Source: an uncultured Lachnospiraceae bacterium
GTDB lineage: Bacteria > Bacillota > Clostridia > Lachnospirales > Lachnospiraceae
NCBI GenBank assembly: GCA_902780405.1
Contig: CACZFI010000001.1
Location: 124,001-188,000, forward strand
DNA length: 64,000 bases
Direction of reading: 5' to 3'
Shown: positions 35,394-44,005 of the stretch, piece after piece
Numbering within the stretch: position 1 is the first letter of the stretch
How the letters are laid out: every line of letters starts with the position of its first letter
Position numbers and translations under genes: made by a program
Notes under the pieces: generated by a model
Seen by the model: the letters and a program-made list of their open reading frames with translations, nothing else
Databases searched by the model: none
What the model was told of the DNA's origin: nothing

Positions 35394-38300
35394 ATGGATC
35401 AGATCAGTCAGAGCATGGATGAAAGCAGCAGCGTATTAAATGATTCCCAGTATACAAAGGTGGATAACGATCTTTTTAATCCGCCAATCCAGAACAATAT
35501 CCGGAAAAATGAACAGGCACAGCCGAATGAGATCGTAAATGAAGAGCCTCAAGTTGAAGTGTTTGAACTTCCGAAGAAGGCGCGTGTAGATCTCTCTCTG
35601 TTTTCCGGTTACACCAATAAGAGCATGGAAGAAGCAAATGACGATTTCACGGAGATCAGCGATCAGGATAATATGATCGAAGCACACATGGTTGTGGAAC
35701 ATGCTTTCTCCGAAGCACTTGTTCAGACCTTTGCCACCTCAAAGGATTATTCCATTGATGTGAAGCAGATTCCCAGGGAGTCGATCGCCAAGAACAAGCA
35801 GGAAGTGATCAAGAAAGGCTGGATCAAGGACGAGAAGGCTGTCGTGCCCGTACATGAGATCAATGCAAATATTCGCGGTAAAAAGCGTGAAAATGCCAAG
35901 AGGATTTCCAACTCCGTATACGGAATCTCCGATAAGAAAGCCATGGCCAGAGTGAATGCATCCGTTCAGGCAAAGGCCGCTGTCAGTGAAGAAGATATGG
36001 AGCTTCTTTCCCAGTTTGTTCCGGCACTTGAAGCATCCGGCAGTGCGACCGATCTTTCGGCACTTGCCGTATCCTACGGCGATGCGAAGGATACCGAGGG
36101 AAGGATGGTGGCGTTTGACATCATGACGGAGCAGATCATGAAGATCAACGTTGAGGAGATCGATCTGACATCCGATGACATTATTGCGCAGAACGCGGAT
36201 AAACTTGAGAATATCGCCTGCATGACCAAGGCATATAAGAAGCTGCTTTCAAACAATCCGTCCTATGTCAACGGTTTAAAGGAGAAGAAAGATGATTCCG
36301 GGCTGGCGCTTTACGAGCAGTTAAAGCTGCAGTTGTCCATACTTAACGCAGTCTCGGATTACTACAGAGTTCGCAAGATGATCATTGAGGATCCGCTTTA
36401 TGTGGAGGGAGAGAAGGATATCTTCCTGATGGAGCGAGACGGTGACACCCCCGCCGAAAAACGTCTCAAGAGGATGCTTCGTATATCCTATCAGCTTGCG
36501 GATAATCTGAATATCGTAACCATGAAGCAGATCGAAGCCCCGGATCTTTTACAGGGCATGCGTAAGGAAGGTAAGGCAGAGCAAAAGGATGAAAAACTTG
36601 TAAACCTGGACAAGCGTGTTTCCCTTCGTTCGCATAAGAAGGAAGAATACGATGCCGTGGAGGCTGATATCGAGCAGCTGCTCAAGGGATTCGAGGACGA
36701 GGCGCTTGAACTGCCGGAGAAAGAAATGATCGGCGTTCTTTCCCTGAAGAGTAAGAAAAACCTGTCTCCGGCCGCATACAGACGCCGCGCAGCCTTTCTT
36801 ATGGGCGCGGACGAAGTGCTCCCTTCGATCGCAAAGTCGAAGCTTACGGATAGGCAAAAAGAACTTTATGATCTCCTTGTGGCATACCGCGAGCAGTCCA
36901 TCGTCGACGACATGAAGCAGCGTGTTTTAAGCGATCTTCAGATCCTACAGATCGTAAAGTGTTATTCCAAGGGCAAGACCAATCACGAGATGCTTGAGAT
37001 CGTCAGAAACCAGAACATTATTTATACATCGGAATACAAGAAGAATACCGAGAAGCTTCACGAGGCTGAAAGACAGATCCGGGAAAAGAAGGAAGATCTT
37101 CGTAACAGAAAGAACCAATATGACGTTGCCATTACCTTACCAGGCGGAAACAGCAATCTGGTTCGCAAGAAGGGAATCAGCGACTATCTGGATCATAAGG
37201 ATCGCATCGAGGAAGAGATCAAACAGCTTGAACACAAGGTCAGAAAATACAAGAAAAACCCGGATGTCAAAGCAGCCGAAGCAGTAGCCGCATCCGGAGA
37301 GGCGCGCATGAAGCAGGCAAAACTTCTTCATGAGAAGCGTTTCCTTAATGCTACGGGCAGTCTGATCTTTGTGCTTCATCCCACGGATCTGATGACACAG
37401 ATGACAGATGATATGCTGTTCGATCTTTCCGCAGCAAATGAGTCGCCGGCCATGAAGAATATGATGGAAAGGGTATCGCTCTTCGGCAACGGTTTAAGAG
37501 CCTATTTTAACGGCAATTTCCGCGGCCGGTTCACGCAAAAGCAGATCGAGTTCTTTAACCGTCATTTCGGAAGAATGAATACGATCGAACGACTGCTTGA
37601 GTGGTATCAGACGGTGAAGAATCAGCCCGAGGTGAAGACATTTATCAAGGATGCAAAGCTGGGCGACGATAACGGTCTTAATAAGCAGTTTGAGGACAGA
37701 GGCGTATTTATCCTGTACTTCTATATGCATCCGGAACTCATCACGACGGAGATGCTCAATGCCCATGGTGATTATTCCAAACTTCACCGGAAGTCATACA
37801 AGAAGGAGGATGTGCGTGATCTGATCAGGAAGCTCGCCGTAAAGACGCCTTCGGTCAATGAGATTGGTGAATATAAGAGAAAACTTGCCGAAAAGAACGC
37901 AAAGAAGCTTACCGACGAAGAGGCGGATCCCTACGGACTTTCCCTCTTTGAAGAAAACCTTCATGAGGAGGTTCATGAGGAAATTCATGAGGAGCAGGCA
38001 GCGCCTTCGGAGCATACGCCGATCATCATAAACAATCAGGCAGATGAGAATGCCAATCTCTTTGATGAGATAAAGAGTGAGGTCGAGCTGCCGAGAGAGG
38101 ATGAAGACGACAGTCTGATCATCCCCAAGAATAACAGCAACAAAATCCTCGAAGATGATGATAAGGAAGATGAGAAGATTGAGAAAAAATCCGAAGATGT
38201 GATCATCAACGAGGACAAGAAAGAAGATAAGAAAGAAGATAAGAAAGAAGACAAAGCGGAAGATAAGAAAGAAGAAAAGAAAGCTCCGAAGAAGACTGAG

Positions 38301-39752
38301 TTCGAGAAGGAGATTAAAAAGGATTCCGGTGAGGTCGGACAGCTGATGAATCAGATCTTCAACAAGGAGGATCTGATCGAGGAAGAGAAACAGAAGAAGG
38401 CCGATGAGAAGAATGCATTGGCGAAAAAACTGCTTCCCGCTGCACTCGGTGTCTTTGGCAAGATCGACAACGGTGTGATCTCCAAACAGTATCAGAAGAT
38501 GCTTAAGGAGCAAAAGGTGGAAGATGTTGCCATAACCAGGGAAGAAAGAATTGAACTGGTGAAGCCTTCTGCCGTCGAGGAATACAAGGTCGTGAACGGA
38601 AAGACCATCGGTGAGAGAGTATACGGAAAGATGCCGGCATTCGCAAACAGCAGTGGAGAGTATTTCTACGATACGGAAGAGACCGCCTGCATGCTGATGA
38701 CGGATCCGGCCAAGATGAGAAAGAGCGAGGGTACGATCCGTACCATCGATAAGCGCATACCCGGACTTGCAAGCTACATGGCCGATGGTGTTCAGCTTTA
38801 TGAGAAACTTGACAAGATGGAAAAGGATCCCGCCGTGCAGGTGCCCGGAGAACTGACAGACGGTCAGGGTAAGGTTTTGAGCAGTGAGGAGATTGAGAAG
38901 CGTAAGGAAAACGATACACTGTACAATATGGATCAGTGCTACGAACTTACGGGTGTACCCTTCGCGGGAATTGCCTCAACGAACGGCGGTTCCACAGCTG
39001 CATCGATGTCCTGCCAGCTTGCTTATCGCGGTATCCATCTGGATCAGAAGGAAATCCGACGCTATGTTCCGGAACAGGCAAGTTATGCAAATCTGCATCA
39101 CTTCCAGCACATCGGTAATGATACCATGCCGGATATGGAGAAGTACAGCGAACTGATGAACCGTTTCAAAAGCAATATGGTAACACATACCGTCACAGGT
39201 CCGGATCTGTCCGATGTCACAGAGGAGAATGAGAAGGATATGAGAATGAAAGCGGCGGTCGAGCTTGCATACTTCAGAAGAACCATTATTGATGCGATTG
39301 TAAAACATCGATCCCCCGTAACGATGCATTTTATCAGCAAGGGAGACAGAATGCCCGATGCGATCACCATTTTTGCAATCGAAGGAAACAAGGTGAAGTA
39401 TTACGCAGGTAAGACAATCCGTAAGGACGGCATCGGTTTCGGAACGCTGACTGATCTGATGAGTGCGAAGATGACAAAGCTTGTGTGGTTTGAAGAACTG
39501 AAGCCCACTGCGGAGAATGAAGCAGATCTCATCAAGGACCAGGTGGAAGGACCTCAATACAAGGACGGAAAACTTGAGCAAAACAAAGTGTTTGCACCGA
39601 CACCCGCATCCAACAAATACGTATACGAGTATTCGTTACCAAAAGCAAATCATGACAAGATAGATCACATTAAAAAAACAGTAAAGAAAGACCTTCCGTT
39701 CGTCGGAATCGAAGAGAAGGCCTACTATCCGAAGAACTTAAAGCTCGCGTAA
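35394..39752 (+). CDS. Candidate CIS cargo D with a catalytically degenerate C39-like domain
   Basis: A 1452-aa paralogue of cargo C, starting MDQISQSMDESSS behind AAGGAGGAAAG. It has SQFVPALEASG, the helical module ending YYRVRKMIIEDPLY (residues ~248-344), LHPTDLM near residue 660, a long acidic linker with 4-residue EDKK repeats (940-963) and a C-terminal domain aligned with the cargo C peptidase. The catalytic positions are changed: Gln to Ala1194, Cys to Ser1200, the His position to Asp1322 (or the His displaced, as His1312 in MHFIS, by an insertion) and Asp to Ala1338. The scaffold is otherwise preserved (QKEIRRYVP, FAIEGNKVKYY, LVWFEEL). It is probably a pseudo-enzyme or binding domain. 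Confidence 0.78.
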   Translation: MDQISQSMDESSSVLNDSQYTKVDNDLFNPPIQNNIRKNEQAQPNEIVNEEPQVEVFELPKKARVDLSLFSGYTNKSMEEANDDFTEISDQDNMIEAHMVVEHAFSEALVQTFATSKDYSIDVKQIPRESIAKNKQEVIKKGWIKDEKAVVPVHEINANIRGKKRENAKRISNSVYGISDKKAMARVNASVQAKAAVSEEDMELLSQFVPALEASGSATDLSALAVSYGDAKDTEGRMVAFDIMTEQIMKINVEEIDLTSDDIIAQNADKLENIACMTKAYKKLLSNNPSYVNGLKEKKDDSGLALYEQLKLQLSILNAVSDYYRVRKMIIEDPLYVEGEKDIFLMERDGDTPAEKRLKRMLRISYQLADNLNIVTMKQIEAPDLLQGMRKEGKAEQKDEKLVNLDKRVSLRSHKKEEYDAVEADIEQLLKGFEDEALELPEKEMIGVLSLKSKKNLSPAAYRRRAAFLMGADEVLPSIAKSKLTDRQKELYDLLVAYREQSIVDDMKQRVLSDLQILQIVKCYSKGKTNHEMLEIVRNQNIIYTSEYKKNTEKLHEAERQIREKKEDLRNRKNQYDVAITLPGGNSNLVRKKGISDYLDHKDRIEEEIKQLEHKVRKYKKNPDVKAAEAVAASGEARMKQAKLLHEKRFLNATGSLIFVLHPTDLMTQMTDDMLFDLSAANESPAMKNMMERVSLFGNGLRAYFNGNFRGRFTQKQIEFFNRHFGRMNTIERLLEWYQTVKNQPEVKTFIKDAKLGDDNGLNKQFEDRGVFILYFYMHPELITTEMLNAHGDYSKLHRKSYKKEDVRDLIRKLAVKTPSVNEIGEYKRKLAEKNAKKLTDEEADPYGLSLFEENLHEEVHEEIHEEQAAPSEHTPIIINNQADENANLFDEIKSEVELPREDEDDSLIIPKNNSNKILEDDDKEDEKIEKKSEDVIINEDKKEDKKEDKKEDKAEDKKEEKKAPKKTEFEKEIKKDSGEVGQLMNQIFNKEDLIEEEKQKKADEKNALAKKLLPAALGVFGKIDNGVISKQYQKMLKEQKVEDVAITREERIELVKPSAVEEYKVVNGKTIGERVYGKMPAFANSSGEYFYDTEETACMLMTDPAKMRKSEGTIRTIDKRIPGLASYMADGVQLYEKLDKMEKDPAVQVPGELTDGQGKVLSSEEIEKRKENDTLYNMDQCYELTGVPFAGIASTNGGSTAASMSCQLAYRGIHLDQKEIRRYVPEQASYANLHHFQHIGNDTMPDMEKYSELMNRFKSNMVTHTVTGPDLSDVTEENEKDMRMKAAVELAYFRRTIIDAIVKHRSPVTMHFISKGDRMPDAITIFAIEGNKVKYYAGKTIRKDGIGFGTLTDLMSAKMTKLVWFEELKPTAENEADLIKDQVEGPQYKDGKLEQNKVFAPTPASNKYVYEYSLPKANHDKIDHIKKTVKKDLPFVGIEEKAYYPKNLKLA
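38211..38282 (+). repeat. Six 12-bp tandem repeats in the linker of cargo D
   Basis: Six consecutive 12-bp units related to GAAGATAAGAAA encode EDKK repeats (residues 940-963). They lie at the hinge between the shared helical part and the C39-like domain, the same relative place as the repeat linker of cargo C. Length variation between strains is likely. Confidence 0.85.
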
Positions 39753-39768
39753 AAAGGAGAGACCGAAT

Positions 39769-42555
39769 ATGGATTCACTCTTAAACAAACAGGAACAAAA
39801 ACAGAATCAAAGCGCCGCTTTCGAAATTCCGGAGGAGATGAAGCATTACCGGTCAACGCGAACGGATGATGAGCTTCGTGAAGCTGTGAAGACGCATGAA
39901 GAAACCCAGTTCACGGCTGATTTCAAGAATCAGATGATCGCAAAGTCGGAGATCTTAAAAGCGGAGTCCGAGCTGCTGATGAAGGACGAGAAGTGGTACA
40001 ACTTCTTTAACAGCGACAGTGCCGAGATGACGAAGGTCAAGGAAAGCCTTGCCTATCTGCAAAACCTTCTTGATACCAAGTTTGAGAACTTTTTCGTCCC
40101 CGATCAGAAACTGATCGACATGATAAAAGAGCAGGTGCCGGGTGCATTTGATCTTGCGATCGAAGCATGTGACAAATACATCGAGGCAAAGATGGAAGCG
40201 GGACAGGCAAAGTGGGGCACCGGAAAAGATCGAATGAAACGCGTGCGCCGTGTCAAAAGACTTCTTCAGACAGAGAAGGACAGTTTCAACCTCGTGGCGG
40301 TCAGTGTCGAAAAAGATAACGGCAGCAGTCTGCGGGGGAATAATCTTCGCGAACTGACACAGAGCGGAGCGATCGAGGTTCTTGAACTCAGTAAAGAGGA
40401 TGCTTTTTCAAATGAACTGACCGAAGAACATGTGGAAGAACTTTTCGGTACGACAACGACGGAAGATGAAATGGCTGTCGATCGATTGGTTGAGTCGGAA
40501 GGCGTGACCTACAAAGTAGAGCGCATGAATACATTGTTAAGCGATGATTTTGAGGCGTTTTTAGACCGCAGGATCTCTGAAATCCGGCAGGATGAGACGA
40601 CGGCCGTTCCGCTTTCTTTGGAACTCTTTACGACCATGAAAGATACTTTGTCGAATCTTTCCGGTTATAAGAAGGAAGAGAAAATGAAGCGATATATCGC
40701 GTTCTTTTCCATGGATTACAAGTCGTATTTTGCAAAGCTGGAACAGACAAATGATCATGCCAAAATTTCGGATCTTCCCCTGGATAAGAAACTGGATCCG
40801 GAAATCTACCAGGTGCTTAAGAAGACGAACGAAACAATAAAGGGTGTGAAGGGACTTCTGGCGGAGGGCCTCGGACAGGAAGTGTACGATTACGTCGGGT
40901 ACATAAAGCAAAACGGTGCAGAGGGCGCGGTCAGTGTCGAGAAAAACCGTTTGGCCTCCTCAGAACTTGCGAAATTCTTTGATGTAGAGGATCTTGTCAC
41001 AGAATCCGATGTCCGAAAACTGGCAGTGAAATCCGGCAAGGGATATAAAATCTGCAGCGCGGTCTATACCCGGGTGTCCGAGGGAGAGTCCTATTCTTCG
41101 TTTAAGAATATGGTCCGGAACGGGAAAACAAAATATGAGGTCAGGATGACGCCGGAAGCACTGCGTGATTATCAGAAGCTCAAGATGCTTCATATGCTGA
41201 GCGGAGAAACCGGTCTTTCCGACGAGAATCTGAAGGTTTATTACAAGCTCGATCAGACCTCGCAGCCTCCTGTATGGAGGATCAACGGTTTTGAAACCGA
41301 GGAAAGCGGTATGAGTTTCGGCTGCAAAGAATTTTCCTTTTTTGAGAAGGTTAAAAAGACATCACCGGAGTTTCAAAAGCTGAGATACGATAAGCTTACC
41401 TCACATGAAGGCAGAAGAGTTTACGTGGCCGGTGACTACATGAATGAAATCACCGAACCGAAGTGCTGTTCAGAGGAGCTTGCAAAGGCGATCGAAGGCG
41501 CACCCTCCGTGATGACGGCCGAGAAGATGAAATCCTGGTTCGATGTTGACAATTCCACGATGGCCACGCCTTTGATCGAGGCACTTACGAAAAAGAATCC
41601 CGGAAAGTCCGAGCATTGTATGGCATTTATCCGCGTGATGCACAGGCTGATCGAGGCTTTGGTCTATGAGGACAAAAACGGAAATGCAAAGATGGGACTG
41701 GGGGATGTGTTAGGAGACAGTGCTTACGAGCAAGAGAAGCTGATGACCGAATACAGAGGTACAAAGTACCGCGGCCTTAACATTGAACGCTTCCATGAGT
41801 TGATGCAGTCTGCCTACGATCTCTACAGAGGCCTGGACCTTACCGGTTACGAAGAAGCGGTTGCAAGGCTTGAGGGAAAGAAAAATCCGACTGCGGAAGG
41901 TGTCACCGGATACTTTGATTACGGCATTCAGCAATTCTTTTCTACGGTCAGAGAACTGATCAAAAATGATGAAGAGGTTCATAACGGATACGAGGATCAT
42001 CAGGATACGTATCTGCGTGGCAATATCACAAGCAGTGTAAACTCCCTGTACGGGAGCGAATACGTGATCCAAAGCCAGTTTGAGGATCGCGTGATCGACA
42101 AGAAAAAGGGCAAGAAGGATGGCATCGTTGCCGAGGGACGTTATCAGGACTTAAACCGCGATAAAGCCAAAGAATTCATGTTTGATATGCTCGATGACGT
42201 GAATGACAGCAAGGTGGAAGCAATCCCCGTACCGAAACTCCTTCACATGGACAAGGAAATGTTCAATAAAGTCGTGAGTGGTCTGGATCAGTTTGAGATC
42301 TTAAAGCATCACATGTTGATGGCGGGTCAGAGTATGGCATCCGTCAACGCTTTAAAGAAACGCATGGAAACCTTCAAGCAGGAAGCGATCGAGGCGGAAA
42401 AGCAGGTGAATCTTTGGGCGGATATACAGATGCTTCCCAAGGATGCCATTGAGCGTAAATTCTTCCTGGACCCCGAGGATTATCAGAAGCTTGGCGGCGT
42501 GTCCGGATTGACACTGATGGGTACGGACGCACTGCTTGGGAACATGAGCATCTAG
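39769..42555 (+). CDS. Candidate CIS cargo E (928 aa, family 2)
   Basis: A 928-aa soluble protein beginning MDSLLNKQEQKQNQ, 16 bp after cargo D with AAAGGAGAG upstream. Residues ~82-190 carry the family 2 module: DSAEMTKVKESLAYLQNLL, then EACDKYIEAKMEAG and a basic helix ending in a Gln-Thr-Glu stretch. The same module is in the proteins at 45738 and 53604. A second shared block is LKMLHMLSGE near residue 470. The C-terminal third (residues ~610-928) contains RVMHRLIEALVYED, FDYGIQQFFSTV and a final Leu/Gly-rich end; I do not recognise it. No membrane segments. The terminator at 42577 closes this transcription unit. Confidence 0.7.
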   Translation: MDSLLNKQEQKQNQSAAFEIPEEMKHYRSTRTDDELREAVKTHEETQFTADFKNQMIAKSEILKAESELLMKDEKWYNFFNSDSAEMTKVKESLAYLQNLLDTKFENFFVPDQKLIDMIKEQVPGAFDLAIEACDKYIEAKMEAGQAKWGTGKDRMKRVRRVKRLLQTEKDSFNLVAVSVEKDNGSSLRGNNLRELTQSGAIEVLELSKEDAFSNELTEEHVEELFGTTTTEDEMAVDRLVESEGVTYKVERMNTLLSDDFEAFLDRRISEIRQDETTAVPLSLELFTTMKDTLSNLSGYKKEEKMKRYIAFFSMDYKSYFAKLEQTNDHAKISDLPLDKKLDPEIYQVLKKTNETIKGVKGLLAEGLGQEVYDYVGYIKQNGAEGAVSVEKNRLASSELAKFFDVEDLVTESDVRKLAVKSGKGYKICSAVYTRVSEGESYSSFKNMVRNGKTKYEVRMTPEALRDYQKLKMLHMLSGETGLSDENLKVYYKLDQTSQPPVWRINGFETEESGMSFGCKEFSFFEKVKKTSPEFQKLRYDKLTSHEGRRVYVAGDYMNEITEPKCCSEELAKAIEGAPSVMTAEKMKSWFDVDNSTMATPLIEALTKKNPGKSEHCMAFIRVMHRLIEALVYEDKNGNAKMGLGDVLGDSAYEQEKLMTEYRGTKYRGLNIERFHELMQSAYDLYRGLDLTGYEEAVARLEGKKNPTAEGVTGYFDYGIQQFFSTVRELIKNDEEVHNGYEDHQDTYLRGNITSSVNSLYGSEYVIQSQFEDRVIDKKKGKKDGIVAEGRYQDLNRDKAKEFMFDMLDDVNDSKVEAIPVPKLLHMDKEMFNKVVSGLDQFEILKHHMLMAGQSMASVNALKKRMETFKQEAIEAEKQVNLWADIQMLPKDAIERKFFLDPEDYQKLGGVSGLTLMGTDALLGNMSI

Positions 42556-42576
42556 AATTTAAATTTTAACCAAAAT

Positions 42577-42602
42577 GGAGCGGTTTTTTGCCGCTTCTTT
42601 TT
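42577..42602 (+). terminator. Rho-independent terminator after cargo E
   Basis: A 7-bp stem GGAGCGG / CCGCTTC (one G-T pair) with a TTTTTTG loop, followed by a T tract (42598-42602). It lies 22 bp after the stop codon of cargo E, and is the only convincing terminator in the window. It separates the upstream cargo block from the downstream one, which has its own promoter-like motif. Confidence 0.75.
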
Positions 42603-42665
42603 GTTATAATGGTAGAATAAAGCACATTTTTATGATAAAATTTACAGCGTAAGTGTGCATATATG

Positions 42666-42687
42666 GTGACTTTTTGTGTGTTAGAAT
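42666..42687 (+). promoter_or_regulatory. GTGACT/extended -10 promoter-like motif, copy 4
   Basis: GTGACT (42666-42671), 7 bp, TGT, then TAGAAT (42682-42687), 23 bp before the ATG of the next gene. It lies in the 155-bp gap after the terminator, the largest gap in the window. The rest of this gap is A/T-rich; a second extended -10-like TGATAAAAT occurs at 42633-42641. Confidence 0.5.
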
Positions 42688-42710
42688 TTGTGATGTAAAA
42701 GGAGCAAGCT

Positions 42711-43577
42711 ATGGGAGTTTCGGACATGGCATTTATGCTTGGAATCGTGGATCCGGAAGATACTTCGATGATATCGGGGCTTTTGCTTCCGGCAGTGGCA
42801 AGAAGGATCGAGGCGGGAGAGAAACTTACGATCATCGGGCTTTTGGCAGATAAGCATCCCGCCGGATGTATCGCGCTTGAGACCGGAGATCAAAATGTGG
42901 AGATTCTATCCATCTTCGTCAAGGAGTCCTATCGCGGCAGAGAGGGCGGAAGGCTTCTGCTTTCGGCCGCCGAGTATCTTGCGAAGGATCTTGGCATGAA
43001 TCTTTCGGCCAGCTTCACCGTCGTCGGAGAAGAGGGCAGACTGCTGGAGGAATTCTTCACGGATGAAGGATTTACGCTTCGGAGTGATTCCTACGAAAGA
43101 ACGTATCTTTTGACACTCGGCACCTGTGAGGAGGCGGAAAGCCTTCGAACGGTCAAAGAAGACAAGTACACGAAGTCACTGGCGCAGCTTACCGACGCCA
43201 AGAAAAAAAGCATCAACAGGATCGCGGCCGCGAAAGGCGCGCCCCTTCCGGAGAACGGGCTTTTAAACAAACGTTTTGACAAAGATCTAAGCTTTGTCTA
43301 TGAAGCCAAGAACGGATCTGTCGGATATATCGCCGTGGAGCGTATTCATTACGAGAACGGCATCAGGCTTTCGGCAGCGTTCAATGACAGTGACAATCCC
43401 ATGGTGTTCCTGTGGCTGCTAAAAGCGGCATTACACACAGCCATGACAAAATACGGTGAGAACACTCCTTTGCTGATCGATGTGGCAGATGCGGCAGCTG
43501 ACAAATTTGCCAGATACATCTTTCCGGAGGCAGTGAACATCTCGAGAACTTACGATAAGTCGCTCGGGATGGAGTAG
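42711..43577 (+). CDS. Tandem GNAT-fold partner protein 4
   Basis: A 288-aa GNAT-like protein. The CoA loop is SYRGREGGRLLL (residues ~73-84), a variant of the usual RxxGxG/A. The second half contains GLLNKRFDKDLSFVYEA and the usual closing helix and strands. It is the first gene of a transcription unit set off by the terminator and a promoter-like motif. Good ribosome site AAAAGGAG. The neighbouring downstream gene is a small coiled-coil protein, so its cargo may be cargo E upstream or cargo F downstream. Confidence 0.75.
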   Translation: MGVSDMAFMLGIVDPEDTSMISGLLLPAVARRIEAGEKLTIIGLLADKHPAGCIALETGDQNVEILSIFVKESYRGREGGRLLLSAAEYLAKDLGMNLSASFTVVGEEGRLLEEFFTDEGFTLRSDSYERTYLLTLGTCEEAESLRTVKEDKYTKSLAQLTDAKKKSINRIAAAKGAPLPENGLLNKRFDKDLSFVYEAKNGSVGYIAVERIHYENGIRLSAAFNDSDNPMVFLWLLKAALHTAMTKYGENTPLLIDVADAAADKFARYIFPEAVNISRTYDKSLGME

Positions 43578-43589
43578 GAGGTACAGGTT

Positions 43590-43985
43590 ATGAACGGAGG
43601 ACTTTTCAAAGAAGAGCATATGAAAGCATACGATCCGAACGCCGGCATCGATGAAGCCTATGCTTCGGTCTTTCAGACGAAATCCGAGGAAATTCACGTG
43701 GGGAACGCACCGGTACAGGAGGTATCCCGGTATGCGGAGCGACTCGCCACCGAGACGGAGGAAGAAGCAGCTATCAGGCGATATCATGAGGCAGCGATGA
43801 AGCTTGCCGAGGCGAAGAAGGAGCGTGACGCACGTTACGAACAGGCAAGAGTCGTGTTGCTTCGAAGATATACCAAGATCACGCCCTCGATGATTGACGA
43901 GGCGGATGACGGAGACACAAGCGCTCCCGCAGAGATGCCGGAGCCGGTTACCGCAAGAAGAGCATACGCGCTTCGAGGAAGATAA
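43590..43985 (+). CDS. Small coiled-coil protein of unknown function
   Basis: A 131-aa protein behind TAGGAGG. Residues ~50-95 are an Ala/Glu/Arg-rich helix likely to form a coiled coil (AMKLAEAKKERDARYEQAR); the C-terminus is Pro/Asp-rich and ends in Arg-rich residues. It lies between two GNAT genes. No family is recognised. Like the 86-aa protein at 12974, it is a small gene at the head of a cargo block. Confidence 0.68.
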   Translation: MNGGLFKEEHMKAYDPNAGIDEAYASVFQTKSEEIHVGNAPVQEVSRYAERLATETEEEAAIRRYHEAAMKLAEAKKERDARYEQARVVLLRRYTKITPSMIDEADDGDTSAPAEMPEPVTARRAYALRGR

Positions 43986-44005
43986 CAAAAGAGATTGGGG
44001 AAACC

